From positions 15,757,006 through 15,821,005 of the forward strand of contig NC_092661.1 of the NCBI RefSeq assembly GCF_032118995.1: a DNA stretch of 64,000 nt. Direction: 5' to 3'. This DNA comes from Asterias amurensis. Its lineage: Eukaryota > Echinodermata > Asteroidea > Forcipulatida > Asteriidae. The stretch's first letter is position 1. Each line of letters opens with the position of its first letter. Shown here one piece after another: positions 51,241-63,215 of the stretch. A program made the translations under genes and the position numbers. The notes beneath the pieces were generated by a model. That model was not told the origin of the DNA and made no database searches. It worked only from the letters and a program-made list of their open reading frames with translations.

Positions 51241-52265
51241 AATAATGAAACGGCCATAAGGTTTCAGATTCCACGGTGAAAATCGTTCGAAAACTGGTAG
51301 TTGGTTTGGAAACTGGCTATCATGTATTAATAAATGCTAAGTTGTGGACATTTTTTGCCAAAAGAAATGTGATCAAATTATATATCTTTGTCAGTCAAAC
51401 TGAGCACCTGTTTATTTATTGATTATGTTTTATTCAAATAAGTAAATGGTTCTACAAAGACCACATCAGCTAGTAGATTAAACTACGGGTGAGCTCCGAG
51501 CATCAACATTGGAAGAAAAACTAAACAAACACACTTGTAATACACTCACCCGTTAAGCAAAACCACAACTCTAACGCAATTAGTCTTGGGGCGTCAATTA
51601 GTCTTGAAAGATGTGGGGGGGGGGGGCATAACATTTACGGCGTGGGGTTCGGGTCCCGCTTTAGGGCCCCTGGAATTGAATTAGGACGTAGATGCTCTCT
51701 GAGGGGTGATGTGCCCCCTCCTAGATGTTGGAACTAATGCCTATTTCAAGCTATGATGCACCTATTGTTGCTATCATGGTTACTGTACCTAAAAAAAAAA
51801 CTCAAATATAGTCTTGTAATATCTTGACGGCGTTTCAAGACAAGACAAGACAAGACATTTTAGGGGAGAGTTGGGAGTTGTCCCCCTTCCCCTCCCCCGA
51901 TTGACGCCTATGCTCTAATGTAAACATAGTATTGGCAGTGAGGTAGAGCCGAGTCGGTCTCGACGTTTTTAAGAGTAAAGCCTGCTTGTCTTCATCAGGA
52001 TATAGCTCGTGTCCCCTCCTGAAAACGGCCATGTATACTGTTGGAAACATCGAGACTTCACTTGTCTGATTCTTAACTCTGCAGAGCCAACACTCGTATC
52101 AAAGGCCTCGGCTTACTCTAACAGCCTCATGCTATTGCTCCTTTGTTGGTAGCTAAGCCTACAAATTTAATTCCTAGTTACTACTTATTATTTGCGTTAA
52201 TTTTGTGTGACTTGTAGGCGCGTTTTGATTCTGTTACCTTTAGATAGATGTGTAACACATTTTTA
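51241..52265. other. No gene seen
   Basis: Holds a G-run (51616-51627), a short caagacaagacaagacaa repeat at 51838-51856, and a diverged low-complexity region. No domain-bearing ORF. Confidence 0.4.
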
Positions 52266-52462
<197 letters not shown>

Positions 52463-52933
52463 CCAGGCAAACAGTATATACAAAGAATAAGCAATAAAAA
52501 ATAAGACTACACAGAGAACAAGCCTGCGGATAACCAAAAAGCGAAAATAATCACTATCAAAGGCGATCCAGACAACAACAATAACAAAGGCACAAAAGGG
52601 CACAAGGACAAAAACGTCATAAAAATGGCACATCAAGTATATATTATATACTGATCAATTCTCATTGCACAATTTTCCAATAAAAGAGTATACATCATAT
52701 TATTGAATTGAGTTGTATACCCGCAAGTTTATTACTATGATCACACTATGCGAAGCTTCAACCGTCACCCAAATAGCACCAGTTTAGGTTTTGCCTTTGT
52801 GTCTATAGGTTTCGGGGTTTTTTTCAGTGAGGAGGCAATTTCGTACGACTCGTAAGCATACAACCTCTATTTAAGATGTTCCGTTGACACCACTTGCTGC
52901 TCTCTTGTACATAATTAATTCAATTTTTCAGAG

Positions 52934-53118
52934 TTTTGAGGTCTCGAAATCAAGCAGCTGCAGAAAGCACACAACTTCGTGTGACAAGGGCGTTTTTTTG
53001 TTCATAATTATCTCGCAACTTCGACGACCAATTGAGCTCAAATGTTCACAGGTTTGTTATTGTATGCATATGTTGAGATACACCAAGTGAGAAGACAATA
53101 GGTGTCCATTGTCTTTAA
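52934..53118 (+). mobile_element. MITE family 1, 3' half
   Basis: From ttgaggtctcgaaatcaag to gtgtccattgtctttaac. The first half is missing. Confidence 0.75.
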
Positions 53119-53369
53119 CATTATAACTATTGTGGTTGATACCACACAATCGTACTACAAGGCATCTACTTTATTAAAAAATATAATAAAAATTCAATAT
53201 AGTACTACAACAAAAAAGTGTTCGTTCCTCAAGACAATAGGTGTCCATTGTCTTTAACATTATAACTATTGTGGTTGATACCACACAATCGTACTACAAG
53301 GCATCTACTTTATTAAAAAATATAATAAAAATTCAATATAGTACTACAACAAAAAAGTGTTCGTTCCTC
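53092..53369 (+). repeat. 139-bp tandem duplication
   Basis: aagacaataggtgtccattg starts both copies (53092 and 53231); the copies are essentially identical. Each contains a minus-strand AATAAA that could serve as polyadenylation signal of the long LDLa gene. Confidence 0.9.
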
Positions 53370-53667
53370 CAGCATAAGTCACAACTTGATATTCAATTTT
53401 GTTTAAATGGTAGGAAAGATGTTTACAATTTGAAGAAGACAAGTGCCCATACAAACGTGTTGCCTCTGTGTTTATTGCACCTTACTTGCAGACTGCCACG
53501 CATCATGTTGTACAAATGGAACAACTTTCTCGTTTGGTAAACCTAGCGTTAAAGATAACGAGGGAACACACAGGGCTGAAGCGCTATAATAATTTACATT
53601 AAAAAAAAAAATTATTAAACAGTATAGTCGCGTATAGACTAAACTAAGGCATTGGTGGTCTCCATGA

Positions 53668-56600
53668 TTACTTCTTGCATTTCTTCCGCACTACAACGAC
53701 AATGACGATGACAGTGACAAGATAGATGACAAAACCGATGACAATTCCTGCCATCTGACCTCTACTCCAATAGTTCCAAATAGTGGGGCCTGGAAGAAAC
53801 GATTAAAAAACAACAATTTTGTTTTCACAAAAGTATTGAAGTTTTAGAGAATTCTAAACAATTAAATAAACTGAATCTGTGAAAGGTTCCATATGAGGCA
53901 TCATTCTGCAATAATGGTGTTTTTACCAAGATTGAGACCAAAATATGTGCATGTTTTTGAAAAATATGTTGATAAACACCAAGTAAGTATACTGTTGTTT
54001 TACCAAACGTTTATGTTATAATACACCATTGGTTTCAATTGATATTGTAACATTTGGGGCAAAATAAAGTTTTGACAACCGGTTTAACACAAACTGAAGT
54101 CCGACCATCTGAATTCTGCAATCTGGTTGCATAATACAAAGTGTCAGGTTCTTGCGTACTCAAAATTAAACACCATAAACAGTCAGATTAGATAAAAGCG
54201 TGTTTCATGTTCACTTCAAATAAAGTAATTATGTGTAGTTTAGTTCTAACACGGGAGAGCGGTTTGTAGATCTCTTTCTTTTCTCAAAACTTACGACAAC
54301 AAGCTATGACACATGAGTTTTAAAACTCTTCAGAATTGAATTACGCTTGTAGTTGTCTTCTATCTTTTTTTCAGTGGCCAGTCTGTCCAATCGTAGAAAT
54401 AATGCTAACGAGTGTTTTCTTTTTTGTATAATGTTCCTTTTAGCAGGCCCAAGTTTTCTCCTTCTTGGATTATCGTGGTGTCAAGAATAAACAGATAAAA
54501 TATTGAAAATTAATACATACAATAAGTCGCGGCTTCGTCGTCACCATTGAGGCAATCCGGTTGGCCATCACAGACGAGGCTCCTGTCTATACATTGAAGA
54601 TTTGACGGGCAGACGAAATAGTTAGGATGGTTACAACCATTATCTAATAGCCAGTCAATTGGGAAAATAAACAAAAAGCGTGCTTTAAAAAAAATGTTTA
54701 AAATCTTGGATAGTGGCGTCAGTTTCACAGTGAAAATGTTAACAGCTTTAAAAACAAATTTGTATTATGTCGATGATTCTATGAGAAAAACCCATTACTT
54801 TAATTCTCATTGTTTGCAGTAACCACTGTTAAGTATAGGATTTGGATTGCCTTCTCTCTCAACGGACATCATCAATTGATGAATAAGTTGTAATTCCAGG
54901 CCTGATAATGCTATGAGTTTAAAGCGGCACGGACTACTTAAGACGGCCTGGACACTGTTGGTAGTTGTCGAAGACCAGTTTGCTCATCACTTGCTGTGTC
55001 ACAACATACGCATAAAATAACAAACCTTTGAGCTGAATTGGTCGCCGAAGTTGCGAGATAAGAATGAAAGAAAAAATACCCTTGTCACACGAAGTTTTGT
55101 GCGTTCAGATGCTTGATTTCGCGAAACCTCAAATTCTAAACCTGAGGTATCGAAATCAAATCAGTGGAAAATTACTTCTTTCTCGAAAACTACTCCACTT
55201 CAGAGGGAGCCGTTTCTCACAATGTTTTATTTTAGGCTACCAATTACCTCTTCCCATTACTCGTTACCAAGTAAGGTTTTATGCTAATAAATATTTTGAG
55301 TAATTACCAATAGTGTCCACTGCCTTTTTTAAGTATAGAATGTGGACTGCCCTCTCTCAAAAAAACATTATCAGTGGTCTACGGTAAGCAAGATATTTGC
55401 TTTATCAAGCAACGATCTTGGGTTCGAGTCTCACTTGAGGATCTTTTTACTTGGGGTAATTCTTTTTCGCAGTATAACTTGCTTATTACACATCAGTATT
55501 AGACTACAAAAAAAAAAATATATATATAGTAGTTATTAATTTACTATAAGCTCTGGGTGAATTTAAACTGTTTTTATAATTAAGACATTACTTACCACAG
55601 CCCAATTCATCTGATTTATCATCACATTCATTAAAAACGTCGCACTTTTGACCCAAATCGTAGCATCCATTTCCATCATTGCATTGAACAGCACCAGTAC
55701 CATCCGTACAGGGCGTAACTGGTGACACAAAATGACAGAATATTTGATCAAATTTATAAATCGAATGTTTTGGTTAAAAGGCAGTGGACACTATTGGTAA
55801 TTGTCAAAGACCAGTCTTCTCACTTGCTGTATCTGTATAAAATAACAAACCTGTGGAAATTTGAGCTCAATCGGTCGTCAAAGTTGCAAGATATTATTTA
55901 TAGAAAACACACCCTTGTCACACGAGGTTGTGTGCTTTCAGATGCATGATTTTAAGACCTCAAATTCTAAATCTGAGGTCTCAAAATCAAATTTGTGGAA
56001 AAATACTTCTTTCTCGAAAACTACTTCGCTTCAGAGGGAGCTGTAATCACAATGTTTTATACCTTCAACAGCTCCCCATTACTCGTTATCAAGTAAGGTT
56101 TTATGCTTATAGTTATACTAGTACCAAAAGTGTCCACTGCCTTTAAAATCCTGAATCAATTTAATTAAATTCAATTCATCTTTAATGGTCGTGCCATCAC
56201 GGAGGAAAATTTCTTTGCATTAAAATGCAATACATACACACAATACTAATAATATACGTTTCTGAAAATAATGCGTGAATAAAATGCGTCAAAAGCCTAA
56301 TTTAAACGCAAATCACTAAATATCATAGATCAAATAAGCACGCAAATTAAGCTTACCGTTACGCAGCGCTATGAAATTTGGCCCAGATTGGACTTTAATT
56401 TGAACAATAGGAAGTGTAAATTTGCCACGTTTCCATCCAGAAGTTGTTTTTGTTTGTGATTTTCAGTTGCAATTGAAGCAGTCGAGCATAAACAGATACA
56501 ATAAAGCTCAATACATACGACAACCAGCAGGTTCGCTTTCGTCTTCACCATTGATGCAATCCAGATTGCCATCACAGACCATAAACGTTGACACACATTG

Positions 56601-59600
56601 ACGAGATGACGGGCAGTAGAAAGACAAGGTACCGGTACAACTATCTAATAAATCAGTCAATTGGGAGAATAAACAAAAAGCGTGCTTACCAAAAATTCTA
56701 ACATTTTCGATATTGTAGCGGCGGTGCACCCGATACTCCACATATCTGTTAGTAGTTAACAACAGCAAAGGGTAAGTGAAAGTAAATACTTATCAAACAC
56801 TGTTTACTACCTCGTCAACCAGGTTACTACTTCTGTTAGCTAACTTACATTATGACATCTGAAATAGCCCGGCAGTCGCGCAGTTAAAATGTCGACAGCC
56901 CCATTGAGTCTTGGTTTGTTGACCTCTGACGTCACACAAAAACCATAACATGATTCGCGCGCATACCGCCGGGCAAAACCTTTGTGTTTTGGCAGCCAGC
57001 TAGAAAGTTTACGCAATCTTACTATGACTACGCAACTCAGTGCCCGGCGAAACATGACGAATATAGTGTTTTGTCAACAGAGGGCGGTTTGAATGTAAAC
57101 ATAGGCCACATCGTCTATACTGCGCGGACATTCAGAAATTGATACAAGTGTAAAACCGGTGTTTTTTATTTGAAGGGAGACTAACTCGATGGGTCTTATT
57201 TGGACACCCCATATCGAATGGAATTGAGGGTTAGATTTACCCAATGATTATTGGGTTATTTAGGACACTTCGAAAGGTGTGCACTTATTACAAGTGAATG
57301 CTGATGTTCCCTTTTTATAATTTTCTGTTTACTGTAAAAGGTTGTGTACTTTCGAAGTTGTTTTTACCAAGGCAATACCTACCACAGTTCAAGTCATCCG
57401 ATTTGTCATCACATGTATTGTAATAGTCGCATTTTTCAAAATCACTGTAGCATCCATTTCCATCATTGCATTGATAATCACCAAATCCAGACACACAACG
57501 TATAGCTGAGAAGAAATGGACAATAATGTTTTGATCTGAGTATGTCTCGATTTGTTTTTTTATTTAAAACCCTGAACTTGCGATCAGAGCCATATTATAC
57601 ACAAAACACTGGAGGGCCATAGATCAAACCAATGTAATATTATTTTCTACGCATTTCCCCACAATTTTCAACTCGAAGTGGCTTCTTGGTGGCATACCCA
57701 ACTAACGTGTAGAAATATTTGGGCTCATTAGTTGTCAAATAATTGATTTATTTCCCTAAATGGACGTGTCGTGGTCGTGCGGTTAAGAGCACCGAATTCA
57801 AACTCTGGTGTTTCTGATCAGCAGAGTGTGGGTTCGAATCCCCAGCCGTGACACTAGTGTCCTTAAGCAAGACACTTACCATTGCTTCGTCCTTCGGATG
57901 GGACGTAAAGCCGTTGGTCCCATGTGTTGTGTAACGAATGTAAAAGAACCCAGTGCACTTTTCGAAAAGAGAAGGGGTTCGCCCCGGTGTTCCTGGCTGT
58001 GGTTGCTGTATGTGCTGTATAGCACCTTGTAAACCCTTATAAGGTGCTAAATAATTGGGTCTCAAAATTCATCACTGCAATTACCTATCATTCTGAAAGT
58101 TTGTATATACTCAGCGCCTTGAGTACCTTGTTTGGTAGATACGTCCGCTATATAAGACTTCGATATTATTATTTATATTATTTATTTTTAAATAGCTAAC
58201 CTATCACAGGAGCGAGGAAACACCCGACTTTATCCGCGAGGAACAAATATGCCATTAATACTATACCACACAATATTTTAAGAACAAATATTATGTGCCT
58301 TTCCCAATCATAAACAGATAGTAACAACAAAACTCAATACATACAACAATAAGTGACATCTTCGTCTTCACCATTGAGACAATCCTGACTGCCATCGCAT
58401 ACCTTATCCTTTGAAACACATTGACGAGATGACGGGCAGTAGAACGTGTTGTAAATGTTACACTTTTCTAAAAATCAGTCAATGGGAGAATAAACAAAAA
58501 GCTTGTTCACACAAAAAATGTAATATTTTCGATATTGGCGGCAGTCGCGCAGTGAAAATGTCGACAGCTCCATCGAGTCTTGTTTTCCTAATGGCGAACG
58601 TTCAGAAATTGATGCAAGTGTAAGATGCGGTGTTTATAATTATTTGAATGGAAAATAACTCGATGGGTCTTGGTCACCCCACATCGAATGGAATTGAGGA
58701 TTAACTTGGTTTTTGTTCTTCTTTTGTTCTTGCATGACTGTACAAGTACAGACCCAGCCTTAATTTAAACTCATATTGTGCGGGAAAGATCAATATTATG
58801 TTACTTCAGTACAGTATTATAGTAAGGCAATATTATGGAGGACCAAAAGTGGACAACGCAATTTTCAAACTTTTTGATTGTAGAAAATGAGAATATACTT
58901 TCAAGTAAAGCCATTTTCTGCTAGCAGAAATTTGGAATTTACTTTTTGCCAGTGACCGGCGGTCGAAAAGTAGACAACCCAAATTTCCAAATTTGTACTA
59001 GCAGAAATTTGGGTTTTACTTTTTGGACCAAACCAAATTTCCAAATTTCTACTAGCAGAATTTTGGATTTTACTTTTTGGACCAAACCAAATTTCCAAAT
59101 TTTTACTACTAAATTTGGTTTGGTCCAAAAAGTAAAATCCAAATTTCTGCTAGTAAAAATTTGGGTTGTCTACTTTTCGACCGCCAGTCACTGGCAAAGT
59201 AAATTCCAAATGAAGATTTTGAAAAAACTGGTTTTACTTGAAAGTTAGTTCTCATTTTCTACAATTAAAAAAAAATTGCAAATTGCTTTGTCCACTTTTG
59301 GTCCTCCAAACAATACTTACCACAGTTCAAATCATCTGATTTGTCATCACATGCATTATAAGAGTCGCACTTCTGGAAACTGTCGTAGCATCCATGTCCA
59401 TTATTGCATTGATAATCACCCAAACCAGCTACACAAGCCGCTGAGAAGAAAAGACAAATAATGTTTACTTTAAGGCAGTGGACACTATTGGAAATTACTC
59501 AAAATAATTATTAGCATAAAACTTTACTTGGTAATGAGTAATGGGGAGAGGTTGATGGTATAAAATATTGTGAGAAACAGCTCCCTCTGAAGTGCCATGG

Positions 59601-61327
59601 TTTTTGAGAAAGAAGTAGTTTTCCACGAGTTTGATTTCGAGACCTCAAGTTTATAGAGTTTGAGGTCTCGAAATTAACCATCTAAAGGCACACAACTTCG
59701 TGTGACAAGGGTGTTTTTTCTTTCTTTGTTATCTCGCAACTTCGACGACCGATTGAGCTTAAATTTCACAGGTTTGTTATTTTATGTGTATGTTGAGATG
59801 CACCAAGTGAGAAGACTGGTCTCTGACAATTACCAATAGTGTCCACTGTCTTTAATTGATCTTACTTTGTATCAACAATTTTGATTTAAAACCCTGAAAT
59901 GCGGAGTCAGAGTCTAATTTTTACGCAAATCACTGAAGGGCCATGTAGATCAAACCACACCATCTACAAGGTGCGGAATAGAAGTGTTTATGTTGGGCGC
60001 GATCGGTCAATCTGCGCGATCAACCGATCGCGCTGCGCTATTGAAATATCTATTGGTCGCGCAGCAATCGGTCGATCGCGCAGCAATCGGTCGATCGCGC
60101 AACAATCGGTCGATCGCGCAACAATCGGTCGATCGCGCAACATTCGGCAACGAACATGCGCGATCAACCGATCGTGCGGGAATGGCTCTGCGCGATCGGC
60201 CGATTGTGCAGGAATGATTTTGCGCGATCGCCCGATTGTGCAGGAATGGTTATGAGTGATCGTCCGATTGTGCAGGAATGGTTATGAGTGATCGGTCGAT
60301 TGTGCAGGAATGGTTTTGCGCGATCGGCCGATTGTGCAGGAATTGTTTGGCGCGATCGGCTGATGTTCAGGGGCCGAATTCACAAAGATGTAACATTGAT
60401 TGTAACTGCAAATCAATCGTAGTGAGATGTCACTATATAAATCACTATGGTGATACTGAAAATTTGTCCTGCTATGAATTTTATTGCTTTGAGAAATCGC
60501 CCCAAGGAATAGTTTACCTGCACGATCGGTCGATCGCCAAAACCCATTCCTGCACGATCGGTAGATCGCGCAAAATTTTTCCTGCACTATCGGTTGATCG
60601 CGCAAACCCATTCCTGCACGATCGGTAGATCGCGCAAAGCCTTTCCTGCGCGATCCGCTGATAACGGGGAAAAATACTCTTAGCGCAATCGGTCAATCGC
60701 GCAAAGATGTCATTGCGCGATCGACCGATTGGTGCACGATCGACCGATTGGTGCGCGATCGACCGATTGCTGCGCGACCAATTTATCTTAATTTGATCGT
60801 TCAATAGCGCAGCGCGATCGGTTGATCGCGCAGATTGACCGATCGCGCCCAACATTTACACTTCAAAACAGAAGTTACATAATCAACTAAATAATCATTA
60901 CAATCGCTAACATTCCATTGTGAATACCATTTATGAAACTCTATGTTTGCACGAATGTTGCTATTATAGCTCATCCTTTTTTCACACTTCCAAATGAATA
61001 AATAGTAGTCTGGTCGCTGACAACAACAACAACAACAACAACAACGACAACTACAACGACAACAAAACAACAATAATAATACATCAATATCACATCAATG
61101 ATGTCCATACAAAATGTTTTTGTATAGACGTATAGACAGACTCAACGCAATGGTAAGAAATTATTCAGTTTTAAAACGAGATTGGTGCGCCATCAATGCC
61201 GACTAATAAAACAGAAAACCGTATACATTACTGATATAATACCCTTACCTTCCTGCCCATATACATTGTACACGCAAGTGAAAACCATCACAGCTACAGA
61301 CAAAATTAAAATGATTTTGACGGCCAT
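53668..61327 (-). CDS. Six-LDLa single-pass membrane protein, alternating exon pairs
   Basis: Eight exons on the minus strand: 61327-61249 (signal peptide MAVKIILILSVAVMVFTC), LDLa exons 59440-59321 (A), 58467-58345 (B), 57505-57383 (A), 56644-56519 (B), 55718-55596 (A), 54643-54521 (B) and 53789-53668 (membrane helix, stop). All introns are phase 1 with GT/AG ends. The sum is 939 bases, 312 residues. A-type exons read DYQCN(D/N)G...GCY...KCD...CDDKSDDLNC. B-type exons read FYCPSSRQCVS...VCDG..DC.NGEDE. Every domain has six cysteines; the last Cys of the final B exon is completed across the junction. The helix GIVIGFVIYLVTVIVIVVVV is followed by RKKCKK. The A-B pair has been triplicated by comparison with the short paralog at 49538-45549. 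Known LDLa chemistry suggests calcium-dependent ligand binding; the ligand is unknown and no signalling motif is present. Confidence 0.9.
54938..55327 (-). mobile_element. MITE family 1 copy (intronic)
   Basis: cttaagacggcctggacac to gtgtccactgcctttt, between the third B and third A exons. Confidence 0.8.
55774..56145 (-). mobile_element. MITE family 1 copy (intronic)
   Basis: ttaaaaggcagtggacac to gtgtccactgcctttaa. Confidence 0.85.
56917..57122 (-). mobile_element. Inserted element related to 62850-63215
   Basis: The flanks (gtcgacagcccc ... gagtcttg and acattcagaaattgat) are continuous in the paralogous intron at 58545-58620 but separated here by ~200 bases. The insert carries cctctgacgtcacac, ccgccgggcaaaacctttgt and ctcagtgcccggcgaaacat, also found inverted at 63.0-63.15 kb. 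Confidence 0.7.
57766..58195 (+). mobile_element. tRNA-derived SINE with LINE-like tail, near full length
   Basis: Head: tcgtggtcgtgcggttaaga (box A) and gggttcgaatcc (box B). Body: gtccttaagcaagacactta, cgtccttcggatgggacgta and gttggtcccatgtg. Tail: cagcgccttgagtacc and cgctatataagac followed by (att)n-like sequence. The tail resembles the 3' end of the LINE at 34.7 kb (taaagcgcttagagaac, gcgctatataaat), as expected for a SINE mobilised by that LINE group. Confidence 0.85.
58836..59308. mobile_element. 473-bp fold-back element beside a splice donor
   Basis: tggaggaccaaaagtggac at the left and gtccacttttggtcctcca at the right. Long arms repeat tttactttttggaccaaacc in both directions. Its right end lies about 12 bases from the exon 59440-59321 donor (59320-59319) of the long LDLa gene. 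Confidence 0.9.
59469..59855 (+). mobile_element. MITE family 1 copy (intronic)
   Basis: tttaaggcagtggacac to gtgtccactgtctttaa, in intron 1 of the long LDLa gene. Confidence 0.85.
59981..60864. mobile_element. 884-bp fold-back element packed with CGATCG
   Basis: gaagtgtttatgttgggcgc at the left pairs with gcgcccaacatttacacttc at the right, allowing one or two mismatches. The next ~45 bases are a perfect inverted match (cgatcggtcaatctgcgcga onwards). Both arms hold tandem ~20-bp units such as gcaatcggtcgatcgcgca and ~34-bp units such as gattgtgcaggaatgg. A non-repeated centre lies at 60367-60515. Arg/Ser/Asp-rich open frames arise from the repeat. It sits in intron 1 of the long LDLa gene. 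Confidence 0.9.
61018..61082. repeat. (CAA)n-rich microsatellite
   Basis: aacaacaacaacaacaacaa with interruptions (gacaactacaacgac), then aataataata. Adjacent to the first exon of the long LDLa gene. Confidence 0.85.
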
Positions 61328-62302
61328 TTTGTTGCAAGATCTCATACATGTCTAGTGTGTGTATTGACGGATTGATCATGTACATGAACGACACGGTTGG
61401 GCAAACCGGAACTCGTGACGATGAATACACAGGAACTTATAGACTGTTGTTAAATTTCTAGGAAAAATGGCTGCACAACTCACGTCATCATTATTATAAC
61501 AACAGCAACAACCTTGACATGGAATTGTTGAAAAAGGCTATGGTATTTTTTATAAAGTTTCTCCATTCCATCATGTGAAAAGCTCAGGGGGGGGGGAGGG
61601 GAACCAGAAACTCAATAGCGAAAAGTCAGAAGGTTGGCTAGACTTCCAAATGGGTCGTTCCAGTGAGTGCGTCACTGCGCATGTACGTTGGTCAGTAGTC
61701 ATCCACGGGTCGACTATAGGAACACGTTGACTTGGATCGGACGAGTTGGTCTAAGCGTTTGTAACCGTTTGTTATAAAATGCATTTTGTGTGATTTTACT
61801 CCAATTTAATCAAACTGAGGTTGGACGAATTAATAGCCTGGTGCCATGCGCAATGAAGGTTGGCATTCATTACTGTTATTTGGAAACGGGGAACATGGCC
61901 AAGATGGTGACAGCGTGGTAAAGGTCTATTTATAGACCGATTGCGCTACACAACGTCACAACCTGTAATGGGTATACACGGCGTACAGCATATCAACGTG
62001 CCTTCAAAAAACATGATTACTGTTGCAATTTTGTTAGACAATAAAGACTCAATGGTCGAAATAACTTTAAAGAATTTCGGAGTTTGTAACATGGGACCTT
62101 TCCGGTGGCTGAACAATGCCAGTTAAACACAGTTCCACCTACTAGGAAATTCCACGAGAATGTTCACACGATGTCATGTGTCTATGCATAGAAAGTGTGG
62201 TTTTACATTGCCCCCATTGTAATGATTTTGCAGTCAATATTTGCAATAAAAATCTCCAGAAGAAGCTGTAAATCCCTTTATTTTCAGCCTCAAATTATTT
62301 GA
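61328..62302. other. LDLa gene upstream region and spacer
   Basis: 61350-61400 (gtgtgtattgacggattgat, catgtacatgaacgacacgg) is nearly the same as the region 5' of the short LDLa gene at 49565-49605, so the promoters were duplicated with the genes. A G-run lies at 61588-61598. 61934-61953 (atagaccgattgcgctac) recurs inverted at 62683-62702 and may mark the ends of a larger repeat. No gene supported. Confidence 0.5.
62277..62282 (-). terminator. Polyadenylation signal of orphan terminal exon
   Basis: AATAAA on the minus strand about 20 bases after the stop codon at 62303. Confidence 0.5.
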
Positions 62303-62410
62303 TTAGAAGGCGTAGCTGTCAGCATAGAGTCGGACAACTTCGCGGTCTCCCTTGGCACAGCCCGACTTCACGCCGTGCACAGCGCAAAATCCACGGCGCG
62401 CGTGAGCTCG
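62303..62410 (-). CDS. Orphan 3'-terminal exon, unknown product
   Basis: The minus strand has an acceptor (tggtttcag), 35 codons beginning RAHARRGFCAVHGVKSG, then CAKGDREVVRLYADSYAF, a TAA stop and AATAAA 20 bases on. The exon is 108 bases, phase 0, GC- and CpG-rich in contrast to its surroundings, which supports coding. I do not recognise the family. No upstream exon is identified between here and 64000, so the rest of the gene would lie to the right. It lies between the inverted segments at 61934 and 62683, so it could instead belong to a transposon. Confidence 0.45.
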   Translation of the reverse strand, partial: RAHARRGFCAVHGVKSGCAKGDREVVRLYADSYAF

Positions 62411-62849
62411 CTGAAACCAAAGTAATATGAGTCTAACCATATACTCTCAGAAGGAACCTCTTTTGTGGTAGAATACTGGAAATATCAAACAGCAAATTAA
62501 TTTGGTTTTAATCAATGTCAAAAAATTCAAATTCATAAAAAGGGCTTCGTTTTGAGTTAAAAGTGTTATTTATCGAAAATACAGCCGATTGTGGTTCTTC
62601 GGTACGAGTCTTCCCGTGTCATTACTGTGTAGCTTTGTTTTTCTATACCCATTTTAGGTCACGTGATCACATGTAAACATTGGTATAGCGCAATCGGTCT
62701 ATTATTATTTGAACCTTAGCTTGACATCGTTTCTAGGGTGACGTCCCTCAAATACACACAGTGGAATAGAATAACACTTCTTTGAGTTTTTTTGGAGTGC
62801 ATGCACGTCATTGGGTTTACAGTGGGTACAACTGTATGTTAGGGTGCTG

Positions 62850-63215
62850 CAATAGACCTTATGCATTGACGTCATCCAGCCGCCATCTTTGAGATCAAAC
62901 GGTGACGAAACATCGAAACGCACATAATAGATTGGCCAATGAACAACCTCCTTTTGACCTCAATAGACGATGTGACCTGTGTTTATATTCAAACCGCCCT
63001 CTGTTGACAAAACACTACGTCATGTTTCGCCGGGCACTGAGTTGCGTAGTCACAGTAAGATTGCGTACACTCTCCAGCTGGCTGCCAAAACACAAAGGTT
63101 TTGCCCGGCGGTATGCGTGCCAATCATGTTATGGTTTTCGTGTGACGTCAGAGGTCCATCGTCAAAACGAGGGCGCCGTACTGAAATGACGTCATGTGCA
63201 TAAGGTCTATACAAG
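62850..63215 (+). mobile_element. MITE with gacctta/taaggtc-type inverted ends
   Basis: caatagaccttatgcattgacgtca at the left and tgacgtcatgtgcataaggtctat at the right form terminal inverted repeats. The inner part matches the insert at 56917-57122 in inverse. Open frames here follow that shared sequence and are not convincing proteins. Confidence 0.8.

Noticed and set aside
53668..53690. KKxx-type ER retrieval signal in the LDLa tails
   Set aside because: The tails end KKCKK or KNCKK; the -3 position is Cys, so the consensus is not met.
59899..60855. Arg/Ser/Asp-rich frames on both strands
   Set aside because: By-product of the CGATCG-rich inverted repeat.
62902..63203. Plus-strand frames shared with the 56.9-kb insert
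   Set aside because: Shared because both are copies of one MITE; no recognisable domain in either strand.
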